Source: Actinostola sp. cb2023
Taxonomy: Eukaryota > Cnidaria > Anthozoa > Actiniaria > Actinostolidae
Length of the DNA: 64,000 bases
NCBI GenBank assembly: GCA_033675265.1
Contig: JAUJYZ010000048.1
Span: forward strand, 37,953 to 101,952
Reading direction: 5' to 3'
Both the position numbers and the translations under genes were made by a program. Positions within the stretch are counted from its first letter, which is position 1. Each line of letters opens with the position of its first letter. The notes under the pieces are model-generated. The model ran no database searches and was not told the origin of the DNA. It was given only the letters and a program-made list of their open reading frames with translations. Of the stretch, positions 44,379 through 55,615 are shown in pieces.

Positions 44379-47149
44379 TAGGGTTTGGCACAAGTTGCTC
44401 GGCAACTTTTCGGCAACTTTTAAGATTTTCGGCAACTTTTAAGATTTTCGGCAACTTTTTGGATTTTCGGCAACTTTTTAGATTTTCGGCAACTTTGGAC
44501 TTTTTCAACCAAAAAGATGTGTATTTTTTACTTTTTGGGTACATTTATTAGTTTTCGATAGATAATTTTACCTCAATTGTTCTAAAAAACACACATGGTT
44601 GACCTTACGACCCGAGCGCTACACCGCCAGTCAGCCACAGGGTACCCATTTCTGTATATGTGTGCTTACTGCTTGTCAACAAGGTCAGCGGTATCACATG
44701 GCACGTTTTTCAAGATGGCGGACTTGAGTGATTCAATTTCCAACTCAGATGAGTCTGCAGATGAGGGTCCAAGTAATCCAATCGCGGAAGCTAAAAGGCT
44801 GGGGGCAAATCTCTCTACTCCAAAGAAAGCTAAAATAGCTAGAGAAAGAAAAATTCAAATCAATCCAGCCGGTAAAAGTCGCTCTGAGCGTGGGGAAAAT
44901 GACCCAAAGTTGAGTTCGTGGCAACGTGTTCAAGAACATAAGGATGAATACCTCACAGCAGTTAGCGGAAAGCTAAGATGTGAGGCTTGCAAGGAGACTA
45001 TCAGTAAGAAATCTAGTACTGTCAAGAAACACATCCAATCCGCCAAGCATGTCAAGGCAAAGAAGGCTGTCTTGGACAGCAAGAAAAAAGACCAGTCAGT
45101 ACTAGATTTGATCAGAAGGAATGATCAAGCAAAGCATCCCAAAGGTGAAACACTGCCTCTTGATATGCGTCTGTATCGCTTTGAATTGATCGAATGCTTT
45201 TTAGCAGCTGGAATTCCTTTATCTAAAATTGACTGTCTACGCTCGTTTCTTGAAAAGTATGGGCATAGGCTTACGTCGGACAGTCACCTAAGAGAGTTAG
45301 TGCCTTCCGTTCTTGCAAAAGAAAAAGAGACGCTGAAATCAGAACTATCTCAAGTGAAGGCCGTTTCGACCATCTTTGACGGCAGCACTCGTTTAGGTGA
45401 AGCTTTAGCTATCGTCGTGCGCTTTGTAGACAGTCATTGGAATGTCCAACAAAGGCTTGTCAGACTTCAAGTATTAGCAAAAAGCTTAAAGGCTAACGAG
45501 CTTGCCCAATGCTTGATACAAGCCCTGGCCGTTGATTTCTCGATCCAGCCCGGAGCTCTATTAGCGGCAATGAAGGACGGTGCGTCTGTGAACAAGGCAG
45601 CACTGCAGCAAGTCAAGTTCTTTTTCCCACAGCTGCTGGATGTTACTTGCTTCTCACATACAATCGATAATGTGGGCAAGCACTTCGAGTTCCGTGTTCT
45701 GGACACATTCGCTCAATACTGGGTGAGCATGTTCTCGCACAGTGCAGCCGTGCGCCTTGCCTGGAAGACCAAGACTGCCACTGCTATGCGTAGCTATAGC
45801 CCGACACGATGGTGGAGCAAATGGGAGACGATGAAACAGGTACTGGATTATTTTGGTGACGTGGAGCCATTCCTCAGGGAGAATGATCAGCTTGTTCCTG
45901 CAACTAGAGTTCACTTATTGGAGATTTTCAACTCTCCTGCTGACTCTAAAGATCTTGAACTTGAACTAGCTGCTTTTGTTGACGGAGGAAATCACTTTGT
46001 CTCAGCTACGTACTATTTGGAAGGGGATGGGCCCCTTGTTTTCAGTTGCTACGAGCGGTTAGCCACAGTGTCCCATTCAGTAGCCTTGGCCAACTACCCT
46101 AATGTTGAAGGAGTTGCTCGCCGCCAGGCAAATGGAAACGTGCCTGTTTTCAACCAGTTAGTAGCCAGGGCCAAAGCCTGTATCAATCCTGGTTTGCAGT
46201 TCTATCAGCGAAAGTTCAGTCAAGAATTTTATGATATTGTCCGTGCCTTTCGTAGTGCCAGATTGTGTTGTCCAGTACAGGTTCAGCAGCTTCACCCTAC
46301 AGTTGCTTCTGTGGAAGAGTTAAGGAAGTTTTCCTTCCTTGATGATGACGGTATAATACAAGGGCTCACCGCCGAACTCCCCCGGTACATGGCCATTGCA
46401 GATGGCACAGCTTTAGAGACCGAGGAAGAGAAGCTACTTTGGTGGTCAAGAAACGAAGCAACCTTGCCCAACTGGTCCTCAGCAGTAAAGAAAGTACTTC
46501 TAGTGCAACCGAGCTCTGCCTCTGCTGAAAGAGTGTTCAGCTTAATGAAGAATTTCTTTGGGAACCAACAAGATGCCGCCCTAGAGACAGTTGAAGCTTC
46601 GGTGATGCTCCGCTACAACCAAAACCAGAGGAGGAAGGTCGTCGTACTTTGAATGGTTGTTTCATGACTGATCGCATAGTATAAACAATAGGAAGTGACA
46701 ACCTGATTTGGAACCTTCTTTATTAGCATAACAGTTATCATCGCTTTTGTTAGAGAACTTGTAAATATTAGTTTATACGTCAGAACCCCGGTTTTCACAT
46801 GTCACAAAATGTGAGCACGTCAATTATGAATACGATCTCAGGGAGTGAACGTATTTTCCTGCAGTCAGCACGAAAGTAATCTTAAGAAGAAAAAAACGCT
46901 TTTCGAGTTTGAAATAGCTTTGAAATAAAGTTTGATAAGAAACAAGGCAAGAATGTGTGAAATTTCAATATTTTTAACCTAAAAACAAGTTAAAAAAGCT
47001 TAAATATCTTGGCAACTTTTCGGCAACTTTTCGAAAAAAGTAGCAACTTTTCGGCAACTTTTTGAAAAAAGTAGCAACTTTTCGGCAACTTTTGAGCACT
47101 TTTATCGGCAACTTTTGAGCAAATTATCGGCAACTTGTGCCAAACCCTA
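44379..47149 (+). mobile_element. hAT transposon, apparently complete
   Basis: The 20-bp ends TAGGGTTTGGCACAAGTTGC and its reverse complement (47130-47149) are perfect. Inside each end lie about six copies of CGGCAACTTTT, pointing inward, as expected of transposase-binding sites. The single gene is intact. The octamer AGTAGAGT precedes the left end (44372-44379) and recurs at 47163-47170, 14 bp beyond the right end. Confidence 0.88.
44715..46652 (+). CDS. hAT-family transposase with BED-like zinc finger
   Basis: The 645-aa frame begins at ATG 44715 (context CAAGATGG); an in-frame ATG at 44595 would add 40 residues, but its context is weaker. hAT transposases cut the element out, leaving hairpins on the flanking DNA, and insert it with 8-bp duplications. 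A C2H2 finger of BED type (C89, C92, H106, H112) sits at about 68-115 after an acidic and then basic N-terminus. The middle has IFDGSTRLGEALAIVVRFVD, in the place of the first catalytic aspartate, and LLAAMKDGASVNKAAL, in the place of the second. The C-terminus has the hAT dimerisation signature QPSSASAERVFSLMKNFFG (about 600-618). No stop or frameshift. AATAAA at 46924-46929 can serve as polyadenylation signal. Probably capable of activity. Confidence 0.93.
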   Translation: MADLSDSISNSDESADEGPSNPIAEAKRLGANLSTPKKAKIARERKIQINPAGKSRSERGENDPKLSSWQRVQEHKDEYLTAVSGKLRCEACKETISKKSSTVKKHIQSAKHVKAKKAVLDSKKKDQSVLDLIRRNDQAKHPKGETLPLDMRLYRFELIECFLAAGIPLSKIDCLRSFLEKYGHRLTSDSHLRELVPSVLAKEKETLKSELSQVKAVSTIFDGSTRLGEALAIVVRFVDSHWNVQQRLVRLQVLAKSLKANELAQCLIQALAVDFSIQPGALLAAMKDGASVNKAALQQVKFFFPQLLDVTCFSHTIDNVGKHFEFRVLDTFAQYWVSMFSHSAAVRLAWKTKTATAMRSYSPTRWWSKWETMKQVLDYFGDVEPFLRENDQLVPATRVHLLEIFNSPADSKDLELELAAFVDGGNHFVSATYYLEGDGPLVFSCYERLATVSHSVALANYPNVEGVARRQANGNVPVFNQLVARAKACINPGLQFYQRKFSQEFYDIVRAFRSARLCCPVQVQQLHPTVASVEELRKFSFLDDDGIIQGLTAELPRYMAIADGTALETEEEKLLWWSRNEATLPNWSSAVKKVLLVQPSSASAERVFSLMKNFFGNQQDAALETVEASVMLRYNQNQRRKVVVL

Positions 47150-47151
47150 AT

Positions 47152-47172
47152 GTACTCTACTTAGTAGAGTAC
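47152..47172. repeat. 21-bp palindrome at the right edge of the hAT element
   Basis: Perfect inverted repeat of 10 bp around one base. Its left half is the reverse complement of the sequence just outside the left end of the transposon (44371-44380). Confidence 0.75.
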
Positions 47173-47735
47173 AATATGACCACAAGTGTCTAGATACACT
47201 CGAATTGCTCTAAAATATGTACTTCTGATAGACAGCCATTTCTTTTTAAAAGTTCAAACTAGTATTAGTAGAAGAAAATTCCAATATTTAGATATATTTT
47301 TAGAGTCGGGTACCACAGGTATCCCGACTAATTATATTTAAATTTCTGGTACCAAAAGTCCCGTACCCGACCCGTACCCCCAACTTTGGATCGTGATTTT
47401 CGGAAAAAAAGGTGTTGCTTATACGCTGGTAAATATGCTATGCTAAGAGCTAATTAAATTGAAAATGAAGTTCAAACATAATAATAATAATAATAATAAT
47501 AGAGTATTTATATAGCGCATCCTGGAACCTCGATGCGCTTTTCAATACTGATGCGCTGACAGAGCTACCCTGAATTTCTATATAAAAGATTTCATTCATT
47601 CAAAGAAAATGTGAAATAAGTACGACCTTGCATTTATACGTTACATCAAAGCCCAACTCCGCTATGTACACCGAATATAGACATCGTATACCCTGGAATT
47701 AATACCTAGAAAACAGTTTGAAAGCGACGACAAGG
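47173..47735. other. No gene; small LINE/SINE-like remnant
   Basis: 47480-47530 reads (AAT)n followed by AGAGTATTTATATAGCGC, the reverse of a tail type also seen at 50575-50705. A short hairpin lies at about 47307-47330. Confidence 0.4.
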
Positions 47736-47739
47736 AGCA

Positions 47740-48535
47740 TAAGAGGCAGTGGTGTCCGAAGACGCGTATATACAGGGAAATACTCAGCTGCCTCGGAACT
47801 GGCTACAAGTTATACGTGTTAGCGATGCCATCAAACGCGAACTGTTCAGGCTATTAGCTGAGTGTGCGGCGTCATTAGATCTAGAAATAGAGCAGCACTG
47901 AGCAGCACGTTATAATGACCCATGGCGACCAAGCACTGTGCAATCCAGCCCGTGATGATATCTCTATAGCATGGCTCCGTGTACACACGAAGAAGCTGAC
48001 ACCATTATGATGCTGTTACATGCTGCTGATGTAGTCCAACAGGGCCATCTCAATGCAAGATCCTTCTTCGCGATCGAACTGTTGATACTAATGTCCTGGT
48101 AATACACATTAGGAAGCTTGGGTCTTGAAATGTCTGAGGCCTGCACTACCAGTTTTCCATTCTTTCACTGGATGTGACACAGTGTCATGTTTTGGTGGAA
48201 GAGGCAAGAAAACGACATTGGCAACATGGAAGTCGTATGCAGAGGTTACCAATGATTTTCTTGCCATGGCGCACAGTCCCAACGAGGTTCGTGTAGAGTG
48301 TATGACACATCTAGAACGCTCTGTAATACTGCTGTACGACAGGACCAGCACGAAGACAGAAGTAATCGAAGTAAGGAAACAGCTCTTCGCTGAGAAAAGA
48401 AGATCATTTGATGCTATGCGACCCTCCCTACCTCAAAGGCAGCGTTATTGGAGCAAACTAAGAGGGCAGTTATGTCACTGCTGGGGCGAGACACTAACAC
48501 CACCCAAGTCCAATTCTACCCAGATGAACTGATGG
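47740..48535 (+). pseudogene. Decayed cnidarian multicopy gene with FTGCDTVS motif
   Basis: Coding-like segments in shifting frames: LPRNWLQVIRVSDAIKRELF (about 47789-47848), then CTHEEADTIMMLLHAADVV (about 47976-48035), then LPVFHSFTGCDTVSCFGGRG (about 48146-48205) with WKSYAEVTNDFLAM and LLYDRTSTKTEVIEVRKQLF after it. The last frame is open from 48125 to 48532. I recall this motif order (HEEADT, then FTGCDTVSxFxGxGK, then DRTS) from repeated anthozoan genes thought to derive from transposons, but cannot name the family. Two or more stops and frame changes disable it. It lies in the spacer of the large foldback and may be that element's own gene. Confidence 0.6.
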
Positions 48536-49127
48536 TGATGGACCCTGAAGGCAGACATATGGCAACCATTCTGGACAGCGTTGCAAGATGTAACAAAGTC
48601 ATGCCGTGAACTGGTGGGTCTAAGGAAGACTGCTGTGGTACAACTTGTTCCTGCATGAAGACAAATCTCCGAGATGCACAGCGCTCTGCTGCTGCAATGA
48701 TAAGTGCTGTAACCCGTGAACAAAGCTATAAGCTGCTTAGATTTGAGTGTCAAATATTTCTGTGCATTTGCTTTAATAGCTTCCATGTAAAACCATGTGA
48801 GAAAAAGTAAATCCATCCAATAGAGCTGTTATCGTAGGACTGCCGAAAGTGTTTGACGATTACTTTGGTTTTGCGTTTTGCTTTACTTTTTTTTAAAGTA
48901 TACAGGAACTGCAGTGAATCGACAATAACCAATACCTGAGACGAACAACACTTTCATGATACATACAGTGTCATAATGCGATTTTACATGGTTTTTATGT
49001 CATACAAAAATCAGTATTGAATATTGCTTCATTACACATCTACGTGAATCAACTGGGACAGAACCCGCTATTCAAATGCTAATCAAGTGATCACTCCATT
49101 GATTTTATCAGCCAATCAATACCAAAT

Positions 49128-49672
49128 ATGTATTTCTTATAAACCAATCACGGAAAAAAAAAGTTCACATTGTATTCATCTAGAAATTTGTGATCACTTA
49201 GCTTTGACATGTCAAACCAATTGTGTAATCACTTACAGTAGAATCCCGGTTATAAGCCCACCTGTCTGCTAACAGAAATTTCCTCCCGGTTATAAGCCCT
49301 CCCGGTTATAAGCCCTCCCGGTTATAAGCCCCCTCCCCCAGGTACGTTATAAGCCCCGTTCTTTTACTCCTCCCCATACGGGGTACCATAAACAATAATG
49401 AGGCATTTAGGTGTACGTAGAAAACGAGACTGAAGGAGTCCAGTAGTATACGGTAGCTCATTGCTTGAAAATCCGCTCAGATTATACAAGATTATACACA
49501 GTTTTTCTGAGCACATTCACATTTAAAAACTTTTACTGTTATTGTTAAAATGGTCACGATTATAAGCATTGTTTTTTAAATAGAACGGATTCCAAAGGTT
49601 TTTATAAGCCCAAGGCTTATAACCGGAATTCTACGGTATTTTCGTGATTGGTTTATAAGAAAGACTTATTTT
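49128..49672. mobile_element. MITE interrupted by another MITE
   Basis: The outer ends TTCTTATAAACCAATCACG (49128) and the reverse (to 49672) are inverted repeats. Within them lies the 401-bp pogo-like element at 49236-49636, so the outer element is older. Confidence 0.6.
49236..49636. mobile_element. pogo-like MITE, 401 bp
   Basis: The ends CAGTAGAATCCCGGTTATAA and TTATAACCGGAATTCTACGG (imperfect inverted) are bordered by TA. Subterminal CCCGGTTATAAGCCCT copies repeat four times at the left. No coding. Confidence 0.75.
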
Positions 49673-50224
49673 GCTATAGTTCCTGTATAAATTGACTTGC
49701 TGCCGTGATATGGTTTTTGACAACTTTAACTGGACCGTTAGGCTTTGCTATAATGGGAGGTAATATCTATAAGAGTGCGTGCTATGCCTTTATTACATAA
49801 TAAACCAATCAGTATCGATATGATATAATGAAAATACTACTTTTTCAATGCTTTTGAAATAAACGGTTTTCACTTCCGGTTAAAATGGCGGCCATTAACG
49901 AAATGTCCCTAAATCGGAAAGTTATCATATTTTCCAAGGAACTATCAAAATTTCTGTGCTAACAGTATTTCTTGAATCTATAAATCAATAATTAGTTAAT
50001 TTAGAACTAATTCAAAAGTGTTTAAGGCCAATTCTGGTAAAAGCGCTTTTCACTTCCGGTTCAAAATGGCCGCCATTTTGAAAATCGGCCTTAACTCGTA
50101 AACCTATTGGTTTTCGTGGTGGCTCCATATCCATATTTAATAAACACATAAAAGTCCATCTTTCCACCAAATTTGGTGCTTTTTACCCAAAGTGCACAAT
50201 TTTCTCACATATCCGCCTAACTAC

Positions 50225-51149
50225 TGGTCGATCAAAGATTTCTGCTTTTTGAAGGAATCTGCATGGAATCTGATTCAATTTTTTAAAAGCTAATGCTTTG
50301 CCAATCCCATGGAGCCGTGATGTTGTGTCGCACCGTAGAATTGCATGCAGAAACAAAGATAGGTTTTTGCACACATTGGCACCTAGGGCAGACTTTATCC
50401 TCTTTATGTTCCATACTTTCCTGTTCTGGGGCCTTGGCTTGGGCTCTGGCTCTAACAAGAGCCGTGCGAATCCACTTCAACATGATAACACAGTAAGACT
50501 GACAGGTCGGTATCTTCTCCAACTATTACACTAGCTTTAGTTTTCATCCTGACTTCTGATATAATTTTTATGAGTTCACTGATCTTAATGTGATTTATTA
50601 TTATTAAAAATATCTTTTTTTATATTTTTTGTTTTTATTGTTAAGCGCCGTTAGAATATTACATATTTTGCGCTATATAAATAAAGTTTATCTATTTATT
50701 CATTTATTATGTTGAAGTGGATTCGCACGACCTGTTCTCAACAAAGTCGTGCAACTTGTCGCGCAACATTATTGCGTTGCAAGTTGCAGAGCAATGTTTC
50801 TCGTATTACCACCATTCGTGCAACTTGTCGCGCAACACACTTCGTGTTGTAGGTTGCAAAATTTTGTTGCGCAAAGTAGAAGCTCTTTCTACTTCATGCA
50901 ACAAAGTTTTGCAACGTGCAACTCAAAAAAAATTTCTTTCGCGATAAGTTGCGCGAACGATGGTAATTCGATAAACATTGCTCTGCAACTTCCAACGCAA
51001 GAATGTTGCGCGACAAGTTGCGTACCGTTTTGTTGCTCGTATTACCGCACCTGTTTTTGCACACACTTTATGGTTTGCATCAGCTTTAAAAATGATTGAA
51101 ACAGATTCCATGCAGATTCCTTCAACAAGCAGAAATCTTTGATCGACCA
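50225..51149. mobile_element. 925-bp palindromic insertion with nested hairpins
   Basis: The ends TGGTCGATCAAAGATTTCTG and the reverse (51129-51149) are perfect for about 20 bp and continue imperfectly for about 55. Inside are a second inverted pair (50462-50486 with 50706-50730), a LINE/SINE-like tail (50575-50705) and an inner palindrome (about 50747-51025). Compared with the left foldback arm near 44031, the insertion adds no clear target duplication. Confidence 0.65.
50747..51025. repeat. Inner palindrome with GCAACTTGTCGCGCAACA ends
   Basis: Outer arms share CTTGTCGCGCAACATT and CAATGTTT-containing words. A third copy of the end (about 50818-50840) lies inside. The open frames across it are by-products of the repeats. 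Confidence 0.65.
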
Positions 51150-51636
51150 GCGGGTATAACTAGAAAGGAGTACATCTTTGTGGCAGGAGATAAAGCACTT
51201 CTCTTTTTGTACAGTGATGGTTCATAGGAGAGGCTAATTGTAGACTATCTACGATAAACCCGTCTTTGCCAAAAGGTAGCCAAGTGATCGTAATTTGTTC
51301 AACCTGAAAGCCTTCCACCCACATCAGCTACTGCTACATACCACATTCTACTTGTCGGGAATACCAGATCCAGGAATGGAAAGAGGTTGCGAACAGCTAC
51401 AGCTGCCTTTTGACTGGGGATGACACTTAGCGGATGGGAAGCCACTTCTAGCTATCCTAACTAAATTACCACAAGCCCATAGCGCACTTTACTAATTGAG
51501 ATGATCACAGATGGCTGCAAGTCAGATCCGGTAGCACTTGCGCATGTGTACGTGCAAGAAGTAATACCTGGATTGCTAGTCGGCTGCATGTGGTACATGC
51601 AAAGGCCAAAGTTATTCTAACTCCAGCACGCCAGAC

Positions 51637-51985
51637 CTACAATCGTTGCCAAAATGTCTTGGCACGCTTGACTATTTTGAGTAAAAAACAGTGATTTTCA
51701 TTCCTAACCCTTTTGGAGGCACTCCCCCCTCCCTCCCTCCCCCCTCCCTCCCCCCCCCCCCCCCCCCCCCCCTCCCCCCTCCCCCCCTCCCCCCTCAAGC
51801 AATGTTGCTGCAAACTGACAGATTATGACGTCAGACCTCAAACGAAACATTTCCACCCAACTTTGCCCGAGGGGGGAGGGGGGAGGGCAGCCAAGGGAAA
51901 GGGGGTTGTATGCCAGTAGTCCTGCACACTTCTGAACATACTAGAAAACGGCAAGTCGTGCCAACCATTTTGGCAACGATTGTAG
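51637..51985. mobile_element. 349-bp MITE inserted in the foldback arm
   Basis: The ends CTACAATCGTTGCCAAAATG and its near reverse bound a C-rich tract (about 51726-51796) and a G-rich tract (51871-51905). The uninterrupted counterpart in the left arm joins at 43537/43538, which fixes the insertion to the base and shows a target duplication of 0-2 bp. Confidence 0.75.
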
Positions 51986-51986
51986 C

Positions 51987-53464
51987 TTGGTTTGGATGAG
52001 TGTTTTAGTTGTATTAAGCTTTAAATCTTAATTCTGATTGGTATAATATTTTATCTTATGTTCATTATAATAACAAGACGCTCAATGAGCGTACACTCGG
52101 GCTTATGACAAGGACAATGTCAGTTGCGTGAGGAGAGACCTGACAATGACTGACAGTTGCGTGACGAGGGAGACTATGTATATACATGTATGTGTCGAGT
52201 TCATTTGATTTGCCTTTGACTTTGAGTTCATTTGATTACCTTTTGACTTTGAGTTCAATTGATTTGATTTTGATGAGTTCGTGTAAAGGCCCCCTCTAGC
52301 TTCAGATCCCGAAACGTCGAGTTTGGAATCGAGTTCGAGTTCGGGTTCGAGTTACGGTTCGAACGTCGAATAAAACAAGGACATCTTCTTCAATACAATA
52401 TCATTTCTCTGACGTCATGACAATCAGTGACAGTTGAGTGACGAGGGAGACTATGAGTCGGGTGAGTACGAACATGATACGTCTTGAGGTTGCATAGGTC
52501 AGATGGTTCCGATAACGCCCTCGCGTTTGTTTTTATTAAATATATTTTAAGCGAGCTTCTAGTCCTTTTACCACTTCTAGTCATTGAACGATGAACTAGA
52601 ATCCTGACCTTTTAATAGCTTGACGATCTACAGCTGCTTTCAAAACTAAGATTCAAATCTACTTTAGTCTTTGTGTGTGTGTGTTTTTTTCTTATCTGCT
52701 GAGTAATCTTGAAACTCGATACGATTAAATACGTCGCATACTTTCGTCATTCTTTAGCCGAACAAAACTACTACTACTACCGAAAAACGCATTTTATATA
52801 ACTCGGGCTTCCTTCGGAAGGGCCCGAGTAATTATTATGTGACTTTATTATTACTTAAGACATGATTGACAGGCAATAATTAGCATAAGTGCCTTTGATT
52901 TCAGCCGAGACATATTTCAACACTCTTTAATTAATATGGCGTCTTCTGAGCTCAAATCAGTCTTAAAATTCTACAACCGGTATTGATATTAACCAAGGAG
53001 ATTTGTTTTCACCTTGATGTCTTCAATGAGTGGAAAATCTCATGAGTTATGGAGGAATTCCTGTGTTGACAGTTATATACTTGTGATTGTAAGATGGCCA
53101 TATATTGCATTTCCGACTCTCGATCAGGTTTTCGCTTCAAATGAGGTAAGAATTTCCTTCAACCTTCGTGAAGACTTTTAAAATACAATTTCATAGCTAA
53201 TACAAACTATTTGAAACGGTCAAAGTGGTCAAAGTACGGAAGAATCACAAGGGCGAAGCGTGAGTGATGACCTCAAAGGTCAGAAAATGCTAATTTTCAA
53301 CTGATTTCAAAACACTCTCCCGTTACGCTAATTCATTTGCCCAGGTAGATCTCTCCAGCATTTGAGAGGATAACATTCCAGTTTTCATTGATTTGTTGCT
53401 CAAACAATTTCGAGCAATACCACATGGTGAAAAAAAAATTTATATTGGAGCATACTTTCGGTCA
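51987..53464. other. No gene; small repeats
   Basis: A 27-bp unit beginning GAGTTCATTTGATT repeats about three times (52197-52265). A hairpin CTCGGGCTTCC...GGGCCCGAG lies at 52802-52828. TGCGTGACGAGGGAGACTATG-like phrases recur at about 52160 and 52435. Nothing coding was recognised. Confidence 0.45.
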
Positions 53465-53474
53465 ACATAAATGT

Positions 53475-53547
53475 TAGTCTCCTACGCAGCCGTCTTTAGT
53501 TCCGTCACGCTACGCTCTCGGAACTAAAGACGGCTGCGTAGGAGACT
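53475..53547. mobile_element. 73-bp perfect foldback with 10-bp target duplication
   Basis: Thirty-base perfect arms (53475-53504, 53519-53548) begin TAGTCTCCTACGCAGCCGTC around a 14-base loop. ACATAAATGT flanks both sides (53465-53474 and 53548-53557). The same word CTGCGTAGGAGACTAG appears at about 41486-41501, so the family is dispersed. Confidence 0.8.
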
Positions 53548-54049
53548 ACATAAATGTAGGTCTACAAAATAATTTTCCTGTCACGCAAAATATTGAGCAA
53601 TTATCCAGATAATCACGCAGTCAGTAAGATTAGAGATCGTATAACACGTGGCGGTATTTTTAGAGCGATTGCGTGGCTCATGTTGTGATGCGAGACGATT
53701 AAACTCGAGTCACAATTTGTTCTCTTCATAGGCGATTTTCGACGGGAATCACAGTTTTGCGTTTTTCTCGAAAACACAACGCTATTTCATTAAACTAACT
53801 ACACAGCGATTCTAGTAACACCCTAGCCTATCTAACTTTGTAATATGAGCGAAATCGATTTTTCGACTTTTGCCGCGATATTCTAAATTTTTCCTGACTT
53901 CCGTTCTTAAATGCCTGAGTTCGCATAATACTGAGAATCGCAGTAAAAGGAGTTTCGTTTTCCCATCAGTGTAGCAAATATTCCTTTCAACTGTCAATAC
54001 AGTATATAAACATCTGCGTAGAAGAGGTATTAAATACGGGTTTAGGTAA

Positions 54050-55150
54050 AGTGCGAGTCGAAAAGTTGCGAGTTGCGAGTTGCGAGTTGCGAGTTTGTTT
54101 CATAGAAGTGATTGTTTTATTTGGAAACTGGGCAAAACCGGTTTTATTAGCTGGTAGTGATCATGTATCAGTTGATAGCTGTCAAAACCATAATTCATAT
54201 CTCACAAATACTCGCGTCGATTCAAACTTAGAGTTTAGACTATTTTTCTTTATTTTACGCAATTTTGCCTCTGTTTGAATATTTTATACACATGCAGTCA
54301 CGTAGTTTACAGCTTAGCTTAGTTGACTGGGGTACGGTTGCAGCAGACTCTTCGAATGTTTTTATAGAAGTTACGGTAATGACACGGTCACCACACGGTC
54401 CGTACCGTTTCCCACTCGTACGGAAATCCCTCCTAAAATTGGTTACTCCAACTCGCCGTGACTGATATACTTCGATATATTTATTTCAGTCAATTGTATG
54501 AGACCCATAATGCATTTTGGTCTTGGAATGCACTATTCGGTATTCAGTATTCACAAGACAACGTTCTTTGAAATAGACCCTTATAAAATCATTGAACATA
54601 GAAGCTGAGACCGAAACGACTGTAGGGATATCTGCTGATTAGATCATTTTACTATGAAGTCCATGCACTGCACGTTGACGTTCCAAACAGCAACAGAGAT
54701 ATATTTTGGTATTCTAGATGAGATTATGCAGCCTATTCATAAGATAAAACATAAAAAGACATATGAAGTCCAATTGCTATGCTAATTTTATATCATTAGT
54801 ATTTTACAATCAACGAATAAATGATCTGTGTCACAGGAAGTTTGATATGCGTTATCAGAAATTCCCCCTACAATATTTATATTCCAAAGCTGATTGAAAT
54901 CTGGATAGGTCTATGAAAAGAACGCATGGACATATTATTATTTACTCAGGAAGTGGGATGCCAAAAAAGGTATTTCGAGTTCTTCTATATTTATTTATTT
55001 TTTGTGTAATTCTATTCATTTATCTTTTATTTTTATTCATTTATTTATTTCGTTTTAATCATGTATCTTTCATAATTTATTTTTGACCAGACATTGATTT
55101 TTAAGAACTGCAACTCGCAACTCGCAACTTCTTGACTCGCATTGTTACTA
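54050..55150. mobile_element. 1.1-kb element with GAGTTGCGA-repeat ends
   Basis: The left end GTGCGAGTCGAAAAG is followed by four GTTGCGA units (54064-54091). The right end (about 55105-55150) is the reverse with two to three units. The interior has no recognisable gene. Confidence 0.55.
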
Positions 55151-55275
55151 CACTCATTAAATACTCAATGCTAAATAGCGTATTTTCGTATATCAGCCCG
55201 TGTAAGCTACTTTGATAATAATAATAAATAAAAAAGTAAAAATATGAAAGTTGCATATTTTATTGCATATATATG

Positions 55276-55520
55276 TAGTACGTAACTCGAAAACGTGTTT
55301 GTCGAGTTTTAGGATCGAGTTACGGAGTTAACGCGTAACTCGAAAATAAAGTTTCGCTTCGTTGACTTCGAGTTACGTAACTCGATTTTGATTTCACCGA
55401 TGTTTGTCATCGAGTTACGCGTAAATGTCAAAGTGGGCGTTGGCTATAAATTATGGGTGTGTCCGAGCGCGTAACTTGAAAATCCGTAACTCGAAGTTCG
55501 TAACTCGAAGTTCGTAACTC
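55276..55520. repeat. Cluster of CGTAACTCGA words
   Basis: About ten copies of GTAACTCGA or its reverse, some fused as GAGTTACGTAACTC palindromes. Likely a short foldback element or subterminal repeat block. Confidence 0.6.
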
Positions 55521-55615
55521 GAAGAAAACCCTATCTCATCCAGATGTGACGAAGTCCCTCTAGATTGTTCTATAATTAGCTTAGTCACGCGTTCAGGAGA
55601 TTAGCGTGTATTAGC

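Larger units (their letters stand above)
50030..52060. repeat. Right arm of the 8.6-kb foldback, with two insertions
   Basis: Pairs with 43470-44260. Two elements interrupt it: 50225-51149 and 51637-51985. Deleting both would leave an arm of about the same length as the left one. Confidence 0.75.

Noticed and set aside
50293..51111. Several overlapping open frames with Cys/Gln/His-rich repeats
   Set aside because: They fall in nested palindromes and repeat GCAACTTGTCGCGCAAC-type words on both strands; no coding signal.
51713..51919. Proline-rich open frame
   Set aside because: It is translated poly-C inside a MITE.
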